Shown here piece after piece: positions 52,723-61,027 of a DNA stretch of 64,000 nucleotides. Source of the stretch: Rickettsiales bacterium (lineage in GTDB: Bacteria > Pseudomonadota > Alphaproteobacteria > Rickettsiales > SXRF01); the NCBI GenBank assembly GCA_041396965.1, contig JAWKXN010000001.1, forward strand, positions 310,001 through 374,000, written 5' to 3'. The position numbers and the translations under genes were made by a program. Within the stretch, counting starts at the first letter, position 1. Each line of letters opens with the position of its first letter. The notes beneath the pieces were generated by a model. That model saw only the letters and a program-made list of their open reading frames with translations. It made no database searches and had not been told where the DNA came from.

Positions 52723-53940
52723 ATGAATAACCATAAAAAATATTGGCTTACGGTAATTGGCATCAATGAGGATGGGATTTCTGGTCTGTCGCAAGACGCA
52801 CGTTCTCATATTGAGAATGCTGAATTAGTTATTGGTGGCGCGCGTCATTTAGAATTGGCTAAAGACTTAATAACAGGCAAAAGTGAAATTTGGCAAAGTC
52901 CAATTGAAAGAACAATTGAGCAAATTATGCGACCGACCGCTTGCCACAGACCTCTGACCACTGTCCTAGCATCTGGTGATCCATTTTGTTACGGGATAGG
53001 AGCTACTCTTAATCGTTTTATTCCCATAGATGAGATGCTGGTTATTCCCGCGCCTTCCTGTTTTTCTTTAGCGGCGGCAAGGCTCGGTTGGGCATTGCAG
53101 GATACGGTAACTATTGGGCTTAACGGTAGAGCTTTGGAAAAAATAATTCCACACTTGCAGCCAAACGCGAAAATAATGGCACTATCAACCGATGAAACAA
53201 CACCACACTTGTTGATGGAACTGCTTAAAAAGCGTGGTTTTGATGAGATAAAATTTTTGGTGTTGGAACATCTAGGAGGTGAAAAGGAGCGTATAGTTGA
53301 GTTCAAAGAAGAAGATAACTACGCTCGCCTTAATATGATAGCGCTTGAGATAATGGAGAATTCAGCAGGAAATATAATACCAATTTCTAGCGGCATAGAT
53401 GATAGTTTTTTTGAGCATGACGGACAATTAACCAAACGGGAAATACGGGCGATTACTTTGTCTAGTCTTGCTCCTAAGAGAGGGCAATTGCTGTGGGATA
53501 TTGGTTTGGGAGCAGGTTCTATCGCCATTGAGTGGATGCTTCATAACTCATCTAATCGCGCTATTGGTTTTGAGAAAATTCCTGAGCGGGCCGAACGTGC
53601 GAAACGTAACGCGATAAATCTTGGAGTACCAGACTTACGGATAATAGAAGGCAGCGTACCAGATAGTTTGCGGGAAATAGAAGCACCAGACGCGATTTTT
53701 ATCGGCGGTGGAGCTGGCAATCCCAAAGTGATTGAGACGGCATGGAGCGCTCTTAAAAAAGGCGGTAGGATGGTTATAAACTCTGTGACTGTTGAAACGG
53801 AAGCTACGATTCTAGCGGCGTACAAAAAATATGGCGGTGATATAATCCGTATTGGTATAGAGCGTTCAGAGGCGGTGGGAACGATGACAGGTTTGCGTCC
53901 CGCTATGAGTGTGTTGCAATGGAGCGTGGTAAAATATTGA
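52723..53940 (+). CDS. cobL: Precorrin-6Y C5,15-methyltransferase (CbiE-CbiT fusion)
   Basis: Methylates precorrin-6Y at C5 and C15 and decarboxylates the acetate side chain. The 405 residues contain an N-terminal CbiE tetrapyrrole methylase (about 1-200, with VIGINEDGISGLSQDARSHI and ASGDPFCYGIGATL) and a C-terminal CbiT domain (about 235-400, with WDIGLGAGSIAIEWMLHNSS and GGGAGNPKVIE). It starts the cobalamin cluster. A ParDE module follows before cobE. Confidence 0.94.
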   Translation: MNNHKKYWLTVIGINEDGISGLSQDARSHIENAELVIGGARHLELAKDLITGKSEIWQSPIERTIEQIMRPTACHRPLTTVLASGDPFCYGIGATLNRFIPIDEMLVIPAPSCFSLAAARLGWALQDTVTIGLNGRALEKIIPHLQPNAKIMALSTDETTPHLLMELLKKRGFDEIKFLVLEHLGGEKERIVEFKEEDNYARLNMIALEIMENSAGNIIPISSGIDDSFFEHDGQLTKREIRAITLSSLAPKRGQLLWDIGLGAGSIAIEWMLHNSSNRAIGFEKIPERAERAKRNAINLGVPDLRIIEGSVPDSLREIEAPDAIFIGGGAGNPKVIETAWSALKKGGRMVINSVTVETEATILAAYKKYGGDIIRIGIERSEAVGTMTGLRPAMSVLQWSVVKY

Positions 53941-53959
53941 CTTATGAGAGTTATTTTTG

Positions 53960-53987
53960 TATGATATAAATATGATTATCATCATAT
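53960..53987 (+). promoter_or_regulatory. Probable operator and promoter region of parDE
   Basis: A perfect inverted repeat, ATATGAT and ATCATAT around TATC (53970-53987), with another TATGAT half-site at 53960-53965. The region is A/T-rich with TATAAAT elements usable as a -10 box, and lies 22 bases before the parD start, preceded by GGAG at 54001-54004. This is the usual place for ParD autoregulation. Confidence 0.55.
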
Positions 53988-54009
53988 AAATATATAAATC
54001 GGAGATCAC

Positions 54010-54267
54010 ATGACAATGCTACGTAAAACTATTACTATATCAGATACTATGGAAAGCTGGGTGAAATCTCAGATTAACAGTGGTTTATATGGTAATGATA
54101 GTGAATATTTTCGTGATTTGATTAGAAGGGATCAAAGCCAAAAATTAGCGGAGCAGCGTTTACGTTCCCTTGTTGATGATAGTCTAGAAAGTGGAATAAG
54201 TGAGTCAAAAATCCCTGATATTATGAGGAAAGTTGAAGATAGGCTCATTAAAAATGGCAAACTATAA
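54010..54267 (+). CDS. parD: ParD-type antitoxin
   Basis: An 85-residue ribbon-helix-helix antitoxin. The start RKTITISDTMESWVKSQINS (about 5-24) and GNDSEYFRDLIRRDQSQKLA match ParD (CC2985 type), and the acidic C-terminal half with LVDDSLESGIS binds the toxin. The ATG at 54016 is a second possible start. It overlaps parE by 14 bases and lies between cobL and cobE. Confidence 0.92.
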   Translation: MTMLRKTITISDTMESWVKSQINSGLYGNDSEYFRDLIRRDQSQKLAEQRLRSLVDDSLESGISESKIPDIMRKVEDRLIKNGKL

Positions 54268-54556
54268 GCTTACCAATAACGCGGAAAGTAATTTAGATAA
54301 TATTTATGAATACTCTATTCTAAATTTTGGATTAGAAATCGCCAGAAAATATATGTTGGGATTACATGAGTGTTTTGATTTATTGGCAAAAAATCCGACA
54401 TGGGGTAGTAATTATGGGTTCATATGTAATGGATTGTTGCGCTATGAATACCGTTCGCATGCGATATATTACATTAATGATAAGAAAAATATTTTGATAC
54501 TAAATATTTTGGGCGGAAAGCAAGACCCTATTTTGAGTGTAGAGTTTAATTTTTAG
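54254..54556 (+). CDS. parE: ParE-type toxin
   Basis: A RelE/ParE-fold toxin of 100 residues from the ATG at 54254 (MANYKLTNNAESNLDNIYEY); a TTG at 54233 would add seven residues. The later strands LLRYEYRSHAIYYI and ILILNILGGKQDPI match ParE, which inhibits gyrase. The paired parD precedes it with an overlap. The stop lies seven bases before cobE, so the toxin and cobE may share a transcript. Confidence 0.92.
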   Translation: MANYKLTNNAESNLDNIYEYSILNFGLEIARKYMLGLHECFDLLAKNPTWGSNYGFICNGLLRYEYRSHAIYYINDKKNILILNILGGKQDPILSVEFNF

Positions 54557-54563
54557 GTGTTAG

Positions 54564-54956
54564 ATGAATAATTCCATAATCGCAATTGGTATTGGTTGTC
54601 GCAAGAATTGCTCAGTTGCCGAAATAATAGAACTGATACATACAGCTTTAGAAAAAATTGATATGGTCGTTACCGATATAACGGTTATGGCAACAGCATG
54701 GGTGAAAGAAAAAGAAGATTGTATAATAAATTCCGCCGATGCTCTTGATATACCATTAGTTATTATATCAAAAGAAAAATGTGAGGAAATGGCCGGTATG
54801 GAGCAGACAGTATCGCAAAAAGTAATAGAGTTATTTTCCATTCCATCAGTGGCGGAAACCGCTGCTCTTGCCGCCGCTGGAAAGGGAGCTAAACTTATTT
54901 GCTCACGCGTAAATTCAGCGTCCGCTACTTGCGCCATAGCACTAGGAGAGGGGTAG
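54564..54956 (+). CDS. cobE: CobE/CbiG C-terminal-domain protein
   Basis: The 130 residues match the CbiG C-terminal domain family, called CobE when alone: IAIGIGCRKNCSVAEIIELI (about 5-24), GMEQTVSQKVIELFSIPSVA and ETAALAAAGKGAKLICSRVN (about 98-117). In the anaerobic pathway the CbiG C-terminus is joined to a lactone-opening domain; here it is alone, as in aerobic-type clusters. It ends directly before cobM. Confidence 0.88.
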   Translation: MNNSIIAIGIGCRKNCSVAEIIELIHTALEKIDMVVTDITVMATAWVKEKEDCIINSADALDIPLVIISKEKCEEMAGMEQTVSQKVIELFSIPSVAETAALAAAGKGAKLICSRVNSASATCAIALGEG

Positions 54957-55709
54957 ATGACGATTCATTTTATTGGAGCGGGACCGGGTGCCGCCGACAT
55001 GATAACATTGCGTGGAAAGAAATTGATAGAATCGTCTCCCATCTGTCTTTACGCCGGTTCACTTGTGCCTGAGGAAATGCTTAGCTGGTGTCCTAAGGGC
55101 GCGAAAATTGTTAATACCGCCCCGCTGGATTTAGATAAAATAGAAGCGGAATTTATTGATGCTCATGAAAAAGGATTAGACGTGGCGAGGCTTCATAGTG
55201 GTGATTTATCCATATGGTCGGCGATGGGTGAGCAGATACGCCTTTTGAAAAAACTTGGTATTCCCCATACGATTACAGCAGGCGTACCATCTTTCGCCGC
55301 CTCTGCTGCCGCTCTTTCGTGCGAATTAACATTGCCGGAGTTGGCGCAATCATTAGTCTTAACCCGTACCAGTGGTAGAGCGTCCGCCATGCCCGAAGGT
55401 GAGTCTCTTGCCACGTTTGCTAAGACGGGAGCGACAATTGCCGTTCACCTATCAATCCACGCTCTGGATAAGGTAGTAGATGAGCTTGCTCCGATTTTAG
55501 GAAAAGATTGTCCAGTCGCTGTTGTCTACCGCGCGACATGGGAAGATGAGAAAATCATCCGCGCGACACTTGGTACGATTGAGAAATTGGTGGATAATAA
55601 GGAAATAGAACGTACTGCTCTTATTATAGTAGGAAAAGTATTAGCGGAAGAAAATTTTCGTGACTCCGCCCTTTATGATGCTGATTACCACCGGAGGTAT
55701 CGTAGTTAA
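54957..55709 (+). CDS. cobM: Precorrin-4 C11-methyltransferase
   Basis: Tetrapyrrole methylase of 250 residues that methylates C11 of precorrin-4. Motifs: IHFIGAGPGAADMITLRGKK (about 3-22), CLYAGSLVPEEMLSWCPKGA (about 30-49, the CobM/CbiF signature), RLHSGDLSIWSAMGEQIRLL (about 78-97) and LTRTSGRASAMP (about 135-146). The start directly follows the cobE stop; the 3' end overlaps the convergent cbiD by four bases. Confidence 0.95.
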   Translation: MTIHFIGAGPGAADMITLRGKKLIESSPICLYAGSLVPEEMLSWCPKGAKIVNTAPLDLDKIEAEFIDAHEKGLDVARLHSGDLSIWSAMGEQIRLLKKLGIPHTITAGVPSFAASAAALSCELTLPELAQSLVLTRTSGRASAMPEGESLATFAKTGATIAVHLSIHALDKVVDELAPILGKDCPVAVVYRATWEDEKIIRATLGTIEKLVDNKEIERTALIIVGKVLAEENFRDSALYDADYHRRYRS

Positions 55710-56767
55710 ACTCTCGCAAGCAACTCGCCATTGCGGTCAAAAATTACTATTTCTAACTCTATGTCAGCATTCCTTATTACTTCTTGCGCTGTTTTAAGCG
55801 CTTTTTCAGCCACGACAGACGCTATGTTATAACCATGTTTTCCTGCTATTTCCAAAGCGTGTTTTGCGGTATTTGCCTGTTTGATTTCCTCAATTCCGCT
55901 GATTTTGGCAAGAAAATTAACATCAACACTGCCAGCCCGTGAGTGCAAGTCTAATAACCCTTGCGCCAGTTTGCACATTTTGCCAAAACCACCCGCTATC
56001 GTCACTTTTTCTATAGGGTGGTTGCGTAGATATTTTAACATTCCGCCTACAAAATCACCCATATCAATAAGTGTGTCTTCCGGCATACTATATAATTTGC
56101 TTACCGCGAGTTCTGAGGTTCTGCCGGTTGCTCCTGCTACATGTTTGATTTCGGCGGCACGAGCAACGTCAATGCCACGATAAATGGAATGAATCCACGC
56201 CGAGCAAGAGAAGGGGATGACAATTCCAGTAGTCCCTAAAATAGAAATACCTCCTAAAATCCCCAGTCTTGGGTTTAGTGTTTTGAGCGCTAATTTTTCC
56301 CCGTCTTTTACTGATATCTCAATCTCCACATCATTATTTACATTATATTTCTTGGCTATTTCCTCTATAGCCGTTGCTATTATCTGTCTTGGCATAGGAT
56401 TGATGGCAGGTTCGCCAACATCAAGAGGCAGTCCGGCTTTGGTAACTTTTCCTACGCCTTTGCCAGCAGAAAATAGAATGCCGCCGCCTTTTTTAGCATA
56501 ACTGACTTTAGCCGTTATCACCGCGCCATGTGTAACATCAGGATCATCGCCTGCGTCTTTTACTACACTAGCGGTAGCGTATGTTTCAGATAGCTCTGTA
56601 TGAGCTAAGGAAAAAAACGGGCGCTCGCCACGTGGTAGCGATACATCAATCATATCAGGGAATTTTCCGGTGATTAATGCCTCAAACGCCGCTTTCGCCG
56701 CCGCCGCCGCGCATGTGCCGGTCGTCCAGCCTCTACGCAAATCGCTATTTGGTTTAGATTCTTTCAT
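55706..56767 (-). CDS. cbiD: Cobalt-precorrin-5B C1-methyltransferase
   Basis: The 353 residues contain the CbiD signature LRRGWTTGTCAAAAAKAAFE (about 10-29), KDAGDDPDVTHGA (about 70-82), GGISILGTTGIVIPFSCSAW (about 178-197) and VTIAGGFGKMCKLAQGLLDL (about 255-274). CbiD belongs to the anaerobic pathway and does the C1 methylation that CobF does in the classical aerobic one. It is the only cob gene on the minus strand here and is convergent with cobM. A repeat of family A separates it from the divergent cobB. Confidence 0.94.
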   Translation of the reverse strand: MKESKPNSDLRRGWTTGTCAAAAAKAAFEALITGKFPDMIDVSLPRGERPFFSLAHTELSETYATASVVKDAGDDPDVTHGAVITAKVSYAKKGGGILFSAGKGVGKVTKAGLPLDVGEPAINPMPRQIIATAIEEIAKKYNVNNDVEIEISVKDGEKLALKTLNPRLGILGGISILGTTGIVIPFSCSAWIHSIYRGIDVARAAEIKHVAGATGRTSELAVSKLYSMPEDTLIDMGDFVGGMLKYLRNHPIEKVTIAGGFGKMCKLAQGLLDLHSRAGSVDVNFLAKISGIEEIKQANTAKHALEIAGKHGYNIASVVAEKALKTAQEVIRNADIELEIVIFDRNGELLARV

Positions 56768-56809
56768 AAACCTGTTGTAGCTGAGTTTGCTATGTTATAT
56801 CAAACAGAT

Positions 56810-56936
56810 ATAGTCATTTAAGGTAATTTTTACCGCAAACGACTATTAAAACCATCACCGAAAGTGGTGGTTTTACGCCGCGAAGCGGGCGGGATTACTT
56901 TATTTTTGTCTATAAAAATAAAGTGAAACGACTATA
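56810..56936 (+). repeat. Multi-hairpin repeat, copy A3
   Basis: In order: ATAGTC...GACTAT (56810-56846) enclosing GGTAA/TTACC, then AAAACCATCAC/GTGGTGGTTTT (56848-56874, one G-T pair), the GC-rich CGCCGCGAAGCGGGC (56876-56890), then ACTTTATTTTT/AAAAATAAAGT (56897-56924) and a closing CGACTAT. Same plan as copies at 29941 and 35708. It fills the divergent gap between cbiD and cobB, so it lies over their promoters. Confidence 0.75.
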
Positions 56937-56955
56937 AACTCAGAAATGGTAAAAT

Positions 56956-58308
56956 ATGGTGAAAACTTTAATGGTTGCCGCGCCCCGTTCTGGCTCCGGT
57001 AAAACTACGGTAACACTTGGATTGCTCAGGGCTTTAGCACGGCGTGGTATAAAAATATCCTCGTTCAAATGTGGTCCTGATTATATAGATCCAGCATTTC
57101 ATAAGGTGGCGACAGGACGTAGTTGTTATAATCTTGATAGCTGGACAATGCCAGAGCATGTGCTTGCCGCAAATTTTAGACGAGGAATAGGTGGCGCAGA
57201 ATTTGTGATAGCCGAAGGCTCTATGGGGCTATTTGATGGGGTGGCTATGGATGGCGCTAGCGGTAATGGGGCATCTTCAGATATAGCTGCTCGTTTTAAC
57301 ATGCCGGTTCTCTTAGTTGTTGACGCAAGCGGTCACTCGCAGTCGGCAGGGGCGGTCGCTCTTGGGTTTAATAATTTCAATCCAGATATTAAAATCGCTG
57401 GTGTGGTGCTTGGGAATATAGCAAGTGAACGTCATTATAATCTGGCGAAGATTGGAGTGGAGAAAGCGGGAATAAAAGTATTTGGGTTCTTGCCACGTGG
57501 CTCTGTTCCCCCCATACCAGAGCGGCATTTAGGATTGGTTCAGGCGGGAGAAATAGCGAATATTGAAAAAATGATTGACGCGGTGGCGGATTCCATAGAA
57601 AAACACTTAGATATTGATAGTATTTCGGCAATGGCTTGTCATCCCGCACTTGTTGCGGGATCTAGGAATAAAACCACAGACTTAATTTGTAATTTTATAC
57701 CCCGCGACAAGTGTGGGGCGGCAGTGCGAAGAATCGCCTTAGCGTCCGACATAGTATTTTCATTCATGTATGAGCATGTTTTAGCGGGTTGGCGGGAAAG
57801 TGGTATAGAGATTATCCCATTTTCACCACTTGCGGATGAGCCTCCGGATATGGATGCCGATCTATGTTGGCTGGCTGGTGGTTATCCTGAATTGCATGCT
57901 AACACACTATCTAGTAATAAAAATTTTCTACATGGATTACAGGAGTTCGCTACAGAAAAACCAGTGCATGGTGAGTGTGGTGGCTATATGGTACTCGGTG
58001 AGGCGATTATTGACGCGGGCGGAGCGGAACATAAAATGGCAGGACTACTTCCGCTTGTCACTTCATTCTCAAGTAAAAAGTTGCATCTCGGCTATCGTAA
58101 AGTAACGCTTGCCACTGACTGCCCAATAGGATTAAAGGAGAGCATAGTACGTGGGCACGAGTTCCATTATGCTACCGTAATAAAACAGGGTGAAGCTGAA
58201 TCTATAGGTGATATAGAAGACGCTAACGGATATGCGCTTGGCTCAGCGGGAATGAAATCGGGTAATGTATCAGGAACATTTTTTCATATGGTGGCGGGTG
58301 AGGAATAA
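56956..58308 (+). CDS. cobB: Cobyrinate a,c-diamide synthase
   Basis: Glutamine-dependent ATP-driven amidation of the a and c side chains in cobalamin synthesis. The 450 residues have the P-loop VAAPRSGSGKTTVTLGLLRA (about 8-27), KCGPDYIDPAFH (about 39-50), EGSMGLFDG, and the glutaminase domain with the catalytic cysteine in PVHGECGGYMVLGE (about 335-348) and HLGYR/GHEFHYA. Residues about 228-256 (ACHPALVAGSRNK to RDKCGAAV) do not fit the family and are encoded by a palindromic element inserted in frame between the two domains. Confidence 0.95.
   Translation: MVKTLMVAAPRSGSGKTTVTLGLLRALARRGIKISSFKCGPDYIDPAFHKVATGRSCYNLDSWTMPEHVLAANFRRGIGGAEFVIAEGSMGLFDGVAMDGASGNGASSDIAARFNMPVLLVVDASGHSQSAGAVALGFNNFNPDIKIAGVVLGNIASERHYNLAKIGVEKAGIKVFGFLPRGSVPPIPERHLGLVQAGEIANIEKMIDAVADSIEKHLDIDSISAMACHPALVAGSRNKTTDLICNFIPRDKCGAAVRRIALASDIVFSFMYEHVLAGWRESGIEIIPFSPLADEPPDMDADLCWLAGGYPELHANTLSSNKNFLHGLQEFATEKPVHGECGGYMVLGEAIIDAGGAEHKMAGLLPLVTSFSSKKLHLGYRKVTLATDCPIGLKESIVRGHEFHYATVIKQGEAESIGDIEDANGYALGSAGMKSGNVSGTFFHMVAGEE
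57637..57720 (+). repeat. In-frame palindromic element inside cobB
   Basis: The left arm CCCGCACTTGTTGCGGG (57643-57659) is itself a hairpin inside ATCCCGC/GCGGGAT; the right arm CCCGCGACAAGTGTGGG (57701-57717) matches its reverse complement at 15 of 17 positions. The whole, about 84 bases, keeps the cobB frame and encodes about 28 residues. The motif TGTCATCCCGC...GCGGGATCTA is typical of scattered repeats in Rickettsia, where such elements sit in frame in genes. Confidence 0.75.
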
Positions 58309-58311
58309 AAA

Positions 58312-59028
58312 ATGGTAGGTAAAATAATATTGGTTGGGGCGGGATGTGGTAATCCTGAACTCCTTACGCTTAAAGCTGTTAGGGTTCTTAAAGAAGCCGA
58401 AATTGTCCTTTACGATAAACTGGTCTCACCGGAAGTGCTAGCGATGGCAAACCCGCAAGCGGAAAAAATATCGGTGGGCAAAAAAGGGCACGGAAAATCA
58501 TGCCGCCAATCCGATATTAATGAAATGATGGTAAGATTCGCCCTTGACGGCAAAATTGTGGTGCGTCTTAAAGGCGGCGATCCGCTTATATTCAGCCGTG
58601 CGGCAGAGGAAATGGCAGCGGCAAGAGGGGCGGGAATAGAGGTGGAAGTTGTTTCTGGAATTACTACAGCACAATCCGTAGCTGCTATTCTTGGTTTCCC
58701 ACTGACCCACAGGGAATCAGCGAGGAGATTGCAATTCGTAACCGGTCATGACCATAAAGGCGGGCTTCCCGAAGGAGTTGACTGGCAGGCGGTCGCTGAT
58801 GAAAACGCGACAACGGTCGTTTACATGCCAAAGAAAACGCTTTCGGCGTTAAGCGAAAAAATTCAAGAATTTGGTCTTAACCCTGATACTCCAGCGGTTG
58901 CGGTCATGAACGCCACTTTGCCAAGCCAGAAAATAATAAAAGGGACAATCAATACAATTCCACAACTACTAGAGGACACGACTATGGAAGGTGCGGTTCT
59001 AGTTGTTATTGGTAAGGTGGTTAACTGA
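58312..59028 (+). CDS. cobA: Uroporphyrinogen-III C-methyltransferase
   Basis: Makes precorrin-2 from uroporphyrinogen III, the entry to cobalamin and siroheme. The 238 residues hold only the methylase domain: ILVGAGCGNPELLTLKAVRV (about 5-24), VVRLKGGDPLIFSRAAEEMA (about 82-101), VVSGITTAQSVAAILGFPLT (about 115-134) and THRESARRLQFVTGH. It is not fused to CysG-like domains. The start lies three bases after cobB, and its last 30 bases overlap the convergent membrane gene. Confidence 0.95.
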   Translation: MVGKIILVGAGCGNPELLTLKAVRVLKEAEIVLYDKLVSPEVLAMANPQAEKISVGKKGHGKSCRQSDINEMMVRFALDGKIVVRLKGGDPLIFSRAAEEMAAARGAGIEVEVVSGITTAQSVAAILGFPLTHRESARRLQFVTGHDHKGGLPEGVDWQAVADENATTVVYMPKKTLSALSEKIQEFGLNPDTPAVAVMNATLPSQKIIKGTINTIPQLLEDTTMEGAVLVVIGKVVN

Positions 59029-59991
59029 CTCTTGGTTCCCGCGAACACTAAAGAAATGCTTATAAGCTAGCGATAAGCATGTTAGAACAATAGGCACCGT
59101 TACCATAAGGTTAAATAAAATCTCTATAACTAAGGATATTTTTGGGTCTTTTGTAAATACTGAAATTACTAGAGCAACTAATATTGTTGGTATTAAATAT
59201 AATATATTTAGGACAAGTAGTCTTGATTTATTAAGAAATGTTGCTTGCCATATGTCATCAATAACCGTGCCCTCTTCTGGAAATGATCTGGCTGGTAGCA
59301 CAATACAAAGTCTTGAATTTACTAATAATACAAATATAGAGACGAATATAGTTAATAAACTTGTCAGTAGGATAGTATTTCCTGTCAGCATACCGTATCT
59401 TGCGAACATTACATTGACTGAAGACCAAATGATATTTGGAATCATCGCTATAACTGCTATAGTCATCGCAAATATCATATAATTTAAGACCCTTATATTA
59501 AAGAAGCTCATATAATCTAAGCTTTCGCCTTTTACTACAAAGCGATGCCAAGCGGAGGCAGAAAAAGAGTAAGTGTATAATATCACAAAAACAAAAATTA
59601 GCAGCTCTAGGCTGGGATTACTAATTTTATACACTATGTAAAAATAACTATGCCCTACAATAAAAAATGAAGAAACAATAGTTAATAATATATTTATAGA
59701 AAAGAATTTTACATAGTCAATATAGTAGATTTTTACAAATTTTAGTGATTCAATAAAAATAGAAATCACTGGCAATTTTGAGTCTTCTGGAATTTTTCTT
59801 CTATTTGTCAGTATCCTTATTCTTCTGTTCTCTCTAATCTTTAACAAGGAACGTATTAGAACTACAGGAATAGAAAGTAAAAATATAATAGAAACAATAG
59901 CTTTTAATAGTCTAGGTTCTAATAACATTATTATAGCAAATAATAAAGCAACTCCAGTCATTATTAGTTGTTTTTTAGGATAACCACCCAT
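58999..59991 (-). CDS. Hypothetical multi-helix membrane protein beside cbtBA
   Basis: A 330-residue integral membrane protein I do not recognise. Helices are visible near 10-27 (LIMTGVALLFAIIMLLEPRL), 30-50, 90-115 (FFSINILLTIVSSFFIVGHS), 125-145, 170-190 (MIFAMTIAVIAMIPNIIWSS), 205-225, 255-275 and 290-315, separated by basic loops. No metal-binding His cluster is seen. It lies 25 bases downstream of cbtA on the same strand, so it may belong to the riboswitch-controlled transcript, but its distinct A/T-rich composition suggests an accessory gene. Confidence 0.6.
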   Translation of the reverse strand: MGGYPKKQLIMTGVALLFAIIMLLEPRLLKAIVSIIFLLSIPVVLIRSLLKIRENRRIRILTNRRKIPEDSKLPVISIFIESLKFVKIYYIDYVKFFSINILLTIVSSFFIVGHSYFYIVYKISNPSLELLIFVFVILYTYSFSASAWHRFVVKGESLDYMSFFNIRVLNYMIFAMTIAVIAMIPNIIWSSVNVMFARYGMLTGNTILLTSLLTIFVSIFVLLVNSRLCIVLPARSFPEEGTVIDDIWQATFLNKSRLLVLNILYLIPTILVALVISVFTKDPKISLVIEILFNLMVTVPIVLTCLSLAYKHFFSVRGNQESVNHLTNNN

Positions 59992-60016
59992 AGTTAAACA
60001 ATTTTTTTTCTATTAG

Positions 60017-60691
60017 TCATTTTCCATACAACCAGCCACTTACCGCGCCAAGCGCTAACCAGAATAGCGCCATACTGCCAATTGAGGCGGCGGCAAACTG
60101 AGCGTTAAGTTCTGTTGGCACAATTCCACCAAGTGGCGCTTGTGGCGCGCCAATCATGTGAGGTATGGCTATGATAGCAGCGGCGATTATTTTTACTATG
60201 CTATTTTTATTAAATACCATAGCGTACAGACCAAAAGCGGTAGCCAGCACGGTTGCTACCCACCATATTTGGCGGGCTTGTAACTCAGCGGCGAGTGTTG
60301 TCGGCAATTCAGGTGGCAAGCCAAAAGATGGAGCGAGAGAGAAGGTGGCAAATCCCGCCACTCCCCACAATATACCCTTATCCATATTCATATTATCGTT
60401 TCTTAAAACAAAAAATCCTACCATGATGAGGGCAAACCCAACGCCCATTCCTATGTCAGTAAGCAGGCGGTAAGCGTCGCGCTCAAATCCGTCCTCAGGT
60501 GCCCATGCCTCAGAATCATGCTCGTGAGAATTCGTATTATGTTCGTGCCCTGCGCCTTGTTCAGCAGGAGCGTTTTGTTCATAAGTCTCCGCTTGTAATA
60601 TCAAGGGATTAAGTTTCGCGCTTTGTACCAGAAACGACAGAAAACCAGCGACTATACCAGCCACTAAAGCGGTAATTAAAATCTTTTGCAT
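60017..60691 (-). CDS. cbtA: Cobalt transporter subunit CbtA (predicted)
   Basis: The 224 residues match the CbtA family: an N-terminal helix ILITALVAGIVAGFLSFLVQ (about 4-23), a His-rich loop (AEQGAGHEHNTNSHEHD, about 44-60), ALLTDIGMGVGFALIMVGF-type second helix (here RLLTDIGMGVGFALIMVGFF) and three further helices with GLPPELP (about 125) between them. It is thought to import cobalt together with CbtB. It lies 52 bases after cbtB, behind the cobalamin riboswitch. Confidence 0.93.
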   Translation of the reverse strand: MQKILITALVAGIVAGFLSFLVQSAKLNPLILQAETYEQNAPAEQGAGHEHNTNSHEHDSEAWAPEDGFERDAYRLLTDIGMGVGFALIMVGFFVLRNDNMNMDKGILWGVAGFATFSLAPSFGLPPELPTTLAAELQARQIWWVATVLATAFGLYAMVFNKNSIVKIIAAAIIAIPHMIGAPQAPLGGIVPTELNAQFAAASIGSMALFWLALGAVSGWLYGK

Positions 60692-60743
60692 AATTAGACC
60701 CTATATTAATTCGTTAAGATATACCTTTAATGCCATACCAATG

Positions 60744-60926
60744 CTAATGGCACGGGAAGGCGGCGGAGTGTCGAGTATCATGGGCGGCATTATGAACCGC
60801 GTCAATATTGGCAAATCCGATAAGGTAAATAAAAATACCACCGATTAATATAGAGGAAATAGCAGCCAGCTTGCCGCTAGCTATAGTGTTCAAAGAACTG
60901 TCTGTTCTAGTAATTGTTTTATACAT
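60744..60926 (-). CDS. cbtB: Cobalt transporter subunit CbtB (predicted)
   Basis: A 60-residue protein with one membrane helix (LAAISSILIGGIFIYLIGFA, about 19-38) and the family's C-terminal metal motif HNAAHDTRHSAAFPCH. A GAGG ribosome-binding site lies before the ATG. It directly follows the cobalamin riboswitch and starts the cbtB-cbtA unit, so cobalt uptake should fall when cobalamin is plentiful. Confidence 0.94.
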   Translation of the reverse strand: MYKTITRTDSSLNTIASGKLAAISSILIGGIFIYLIGFANIDAVHNAAHDTRHSAAFPCH

Positions 60927-61027
60927 AAAAAACCTCGATGCGTAAAATGATACACATCACTGCAAACTTGGATTTTTAATCCTCACCGATCACCCAGCCC
61001 GATGCGTTTGCGCGTGACAACTTAACC

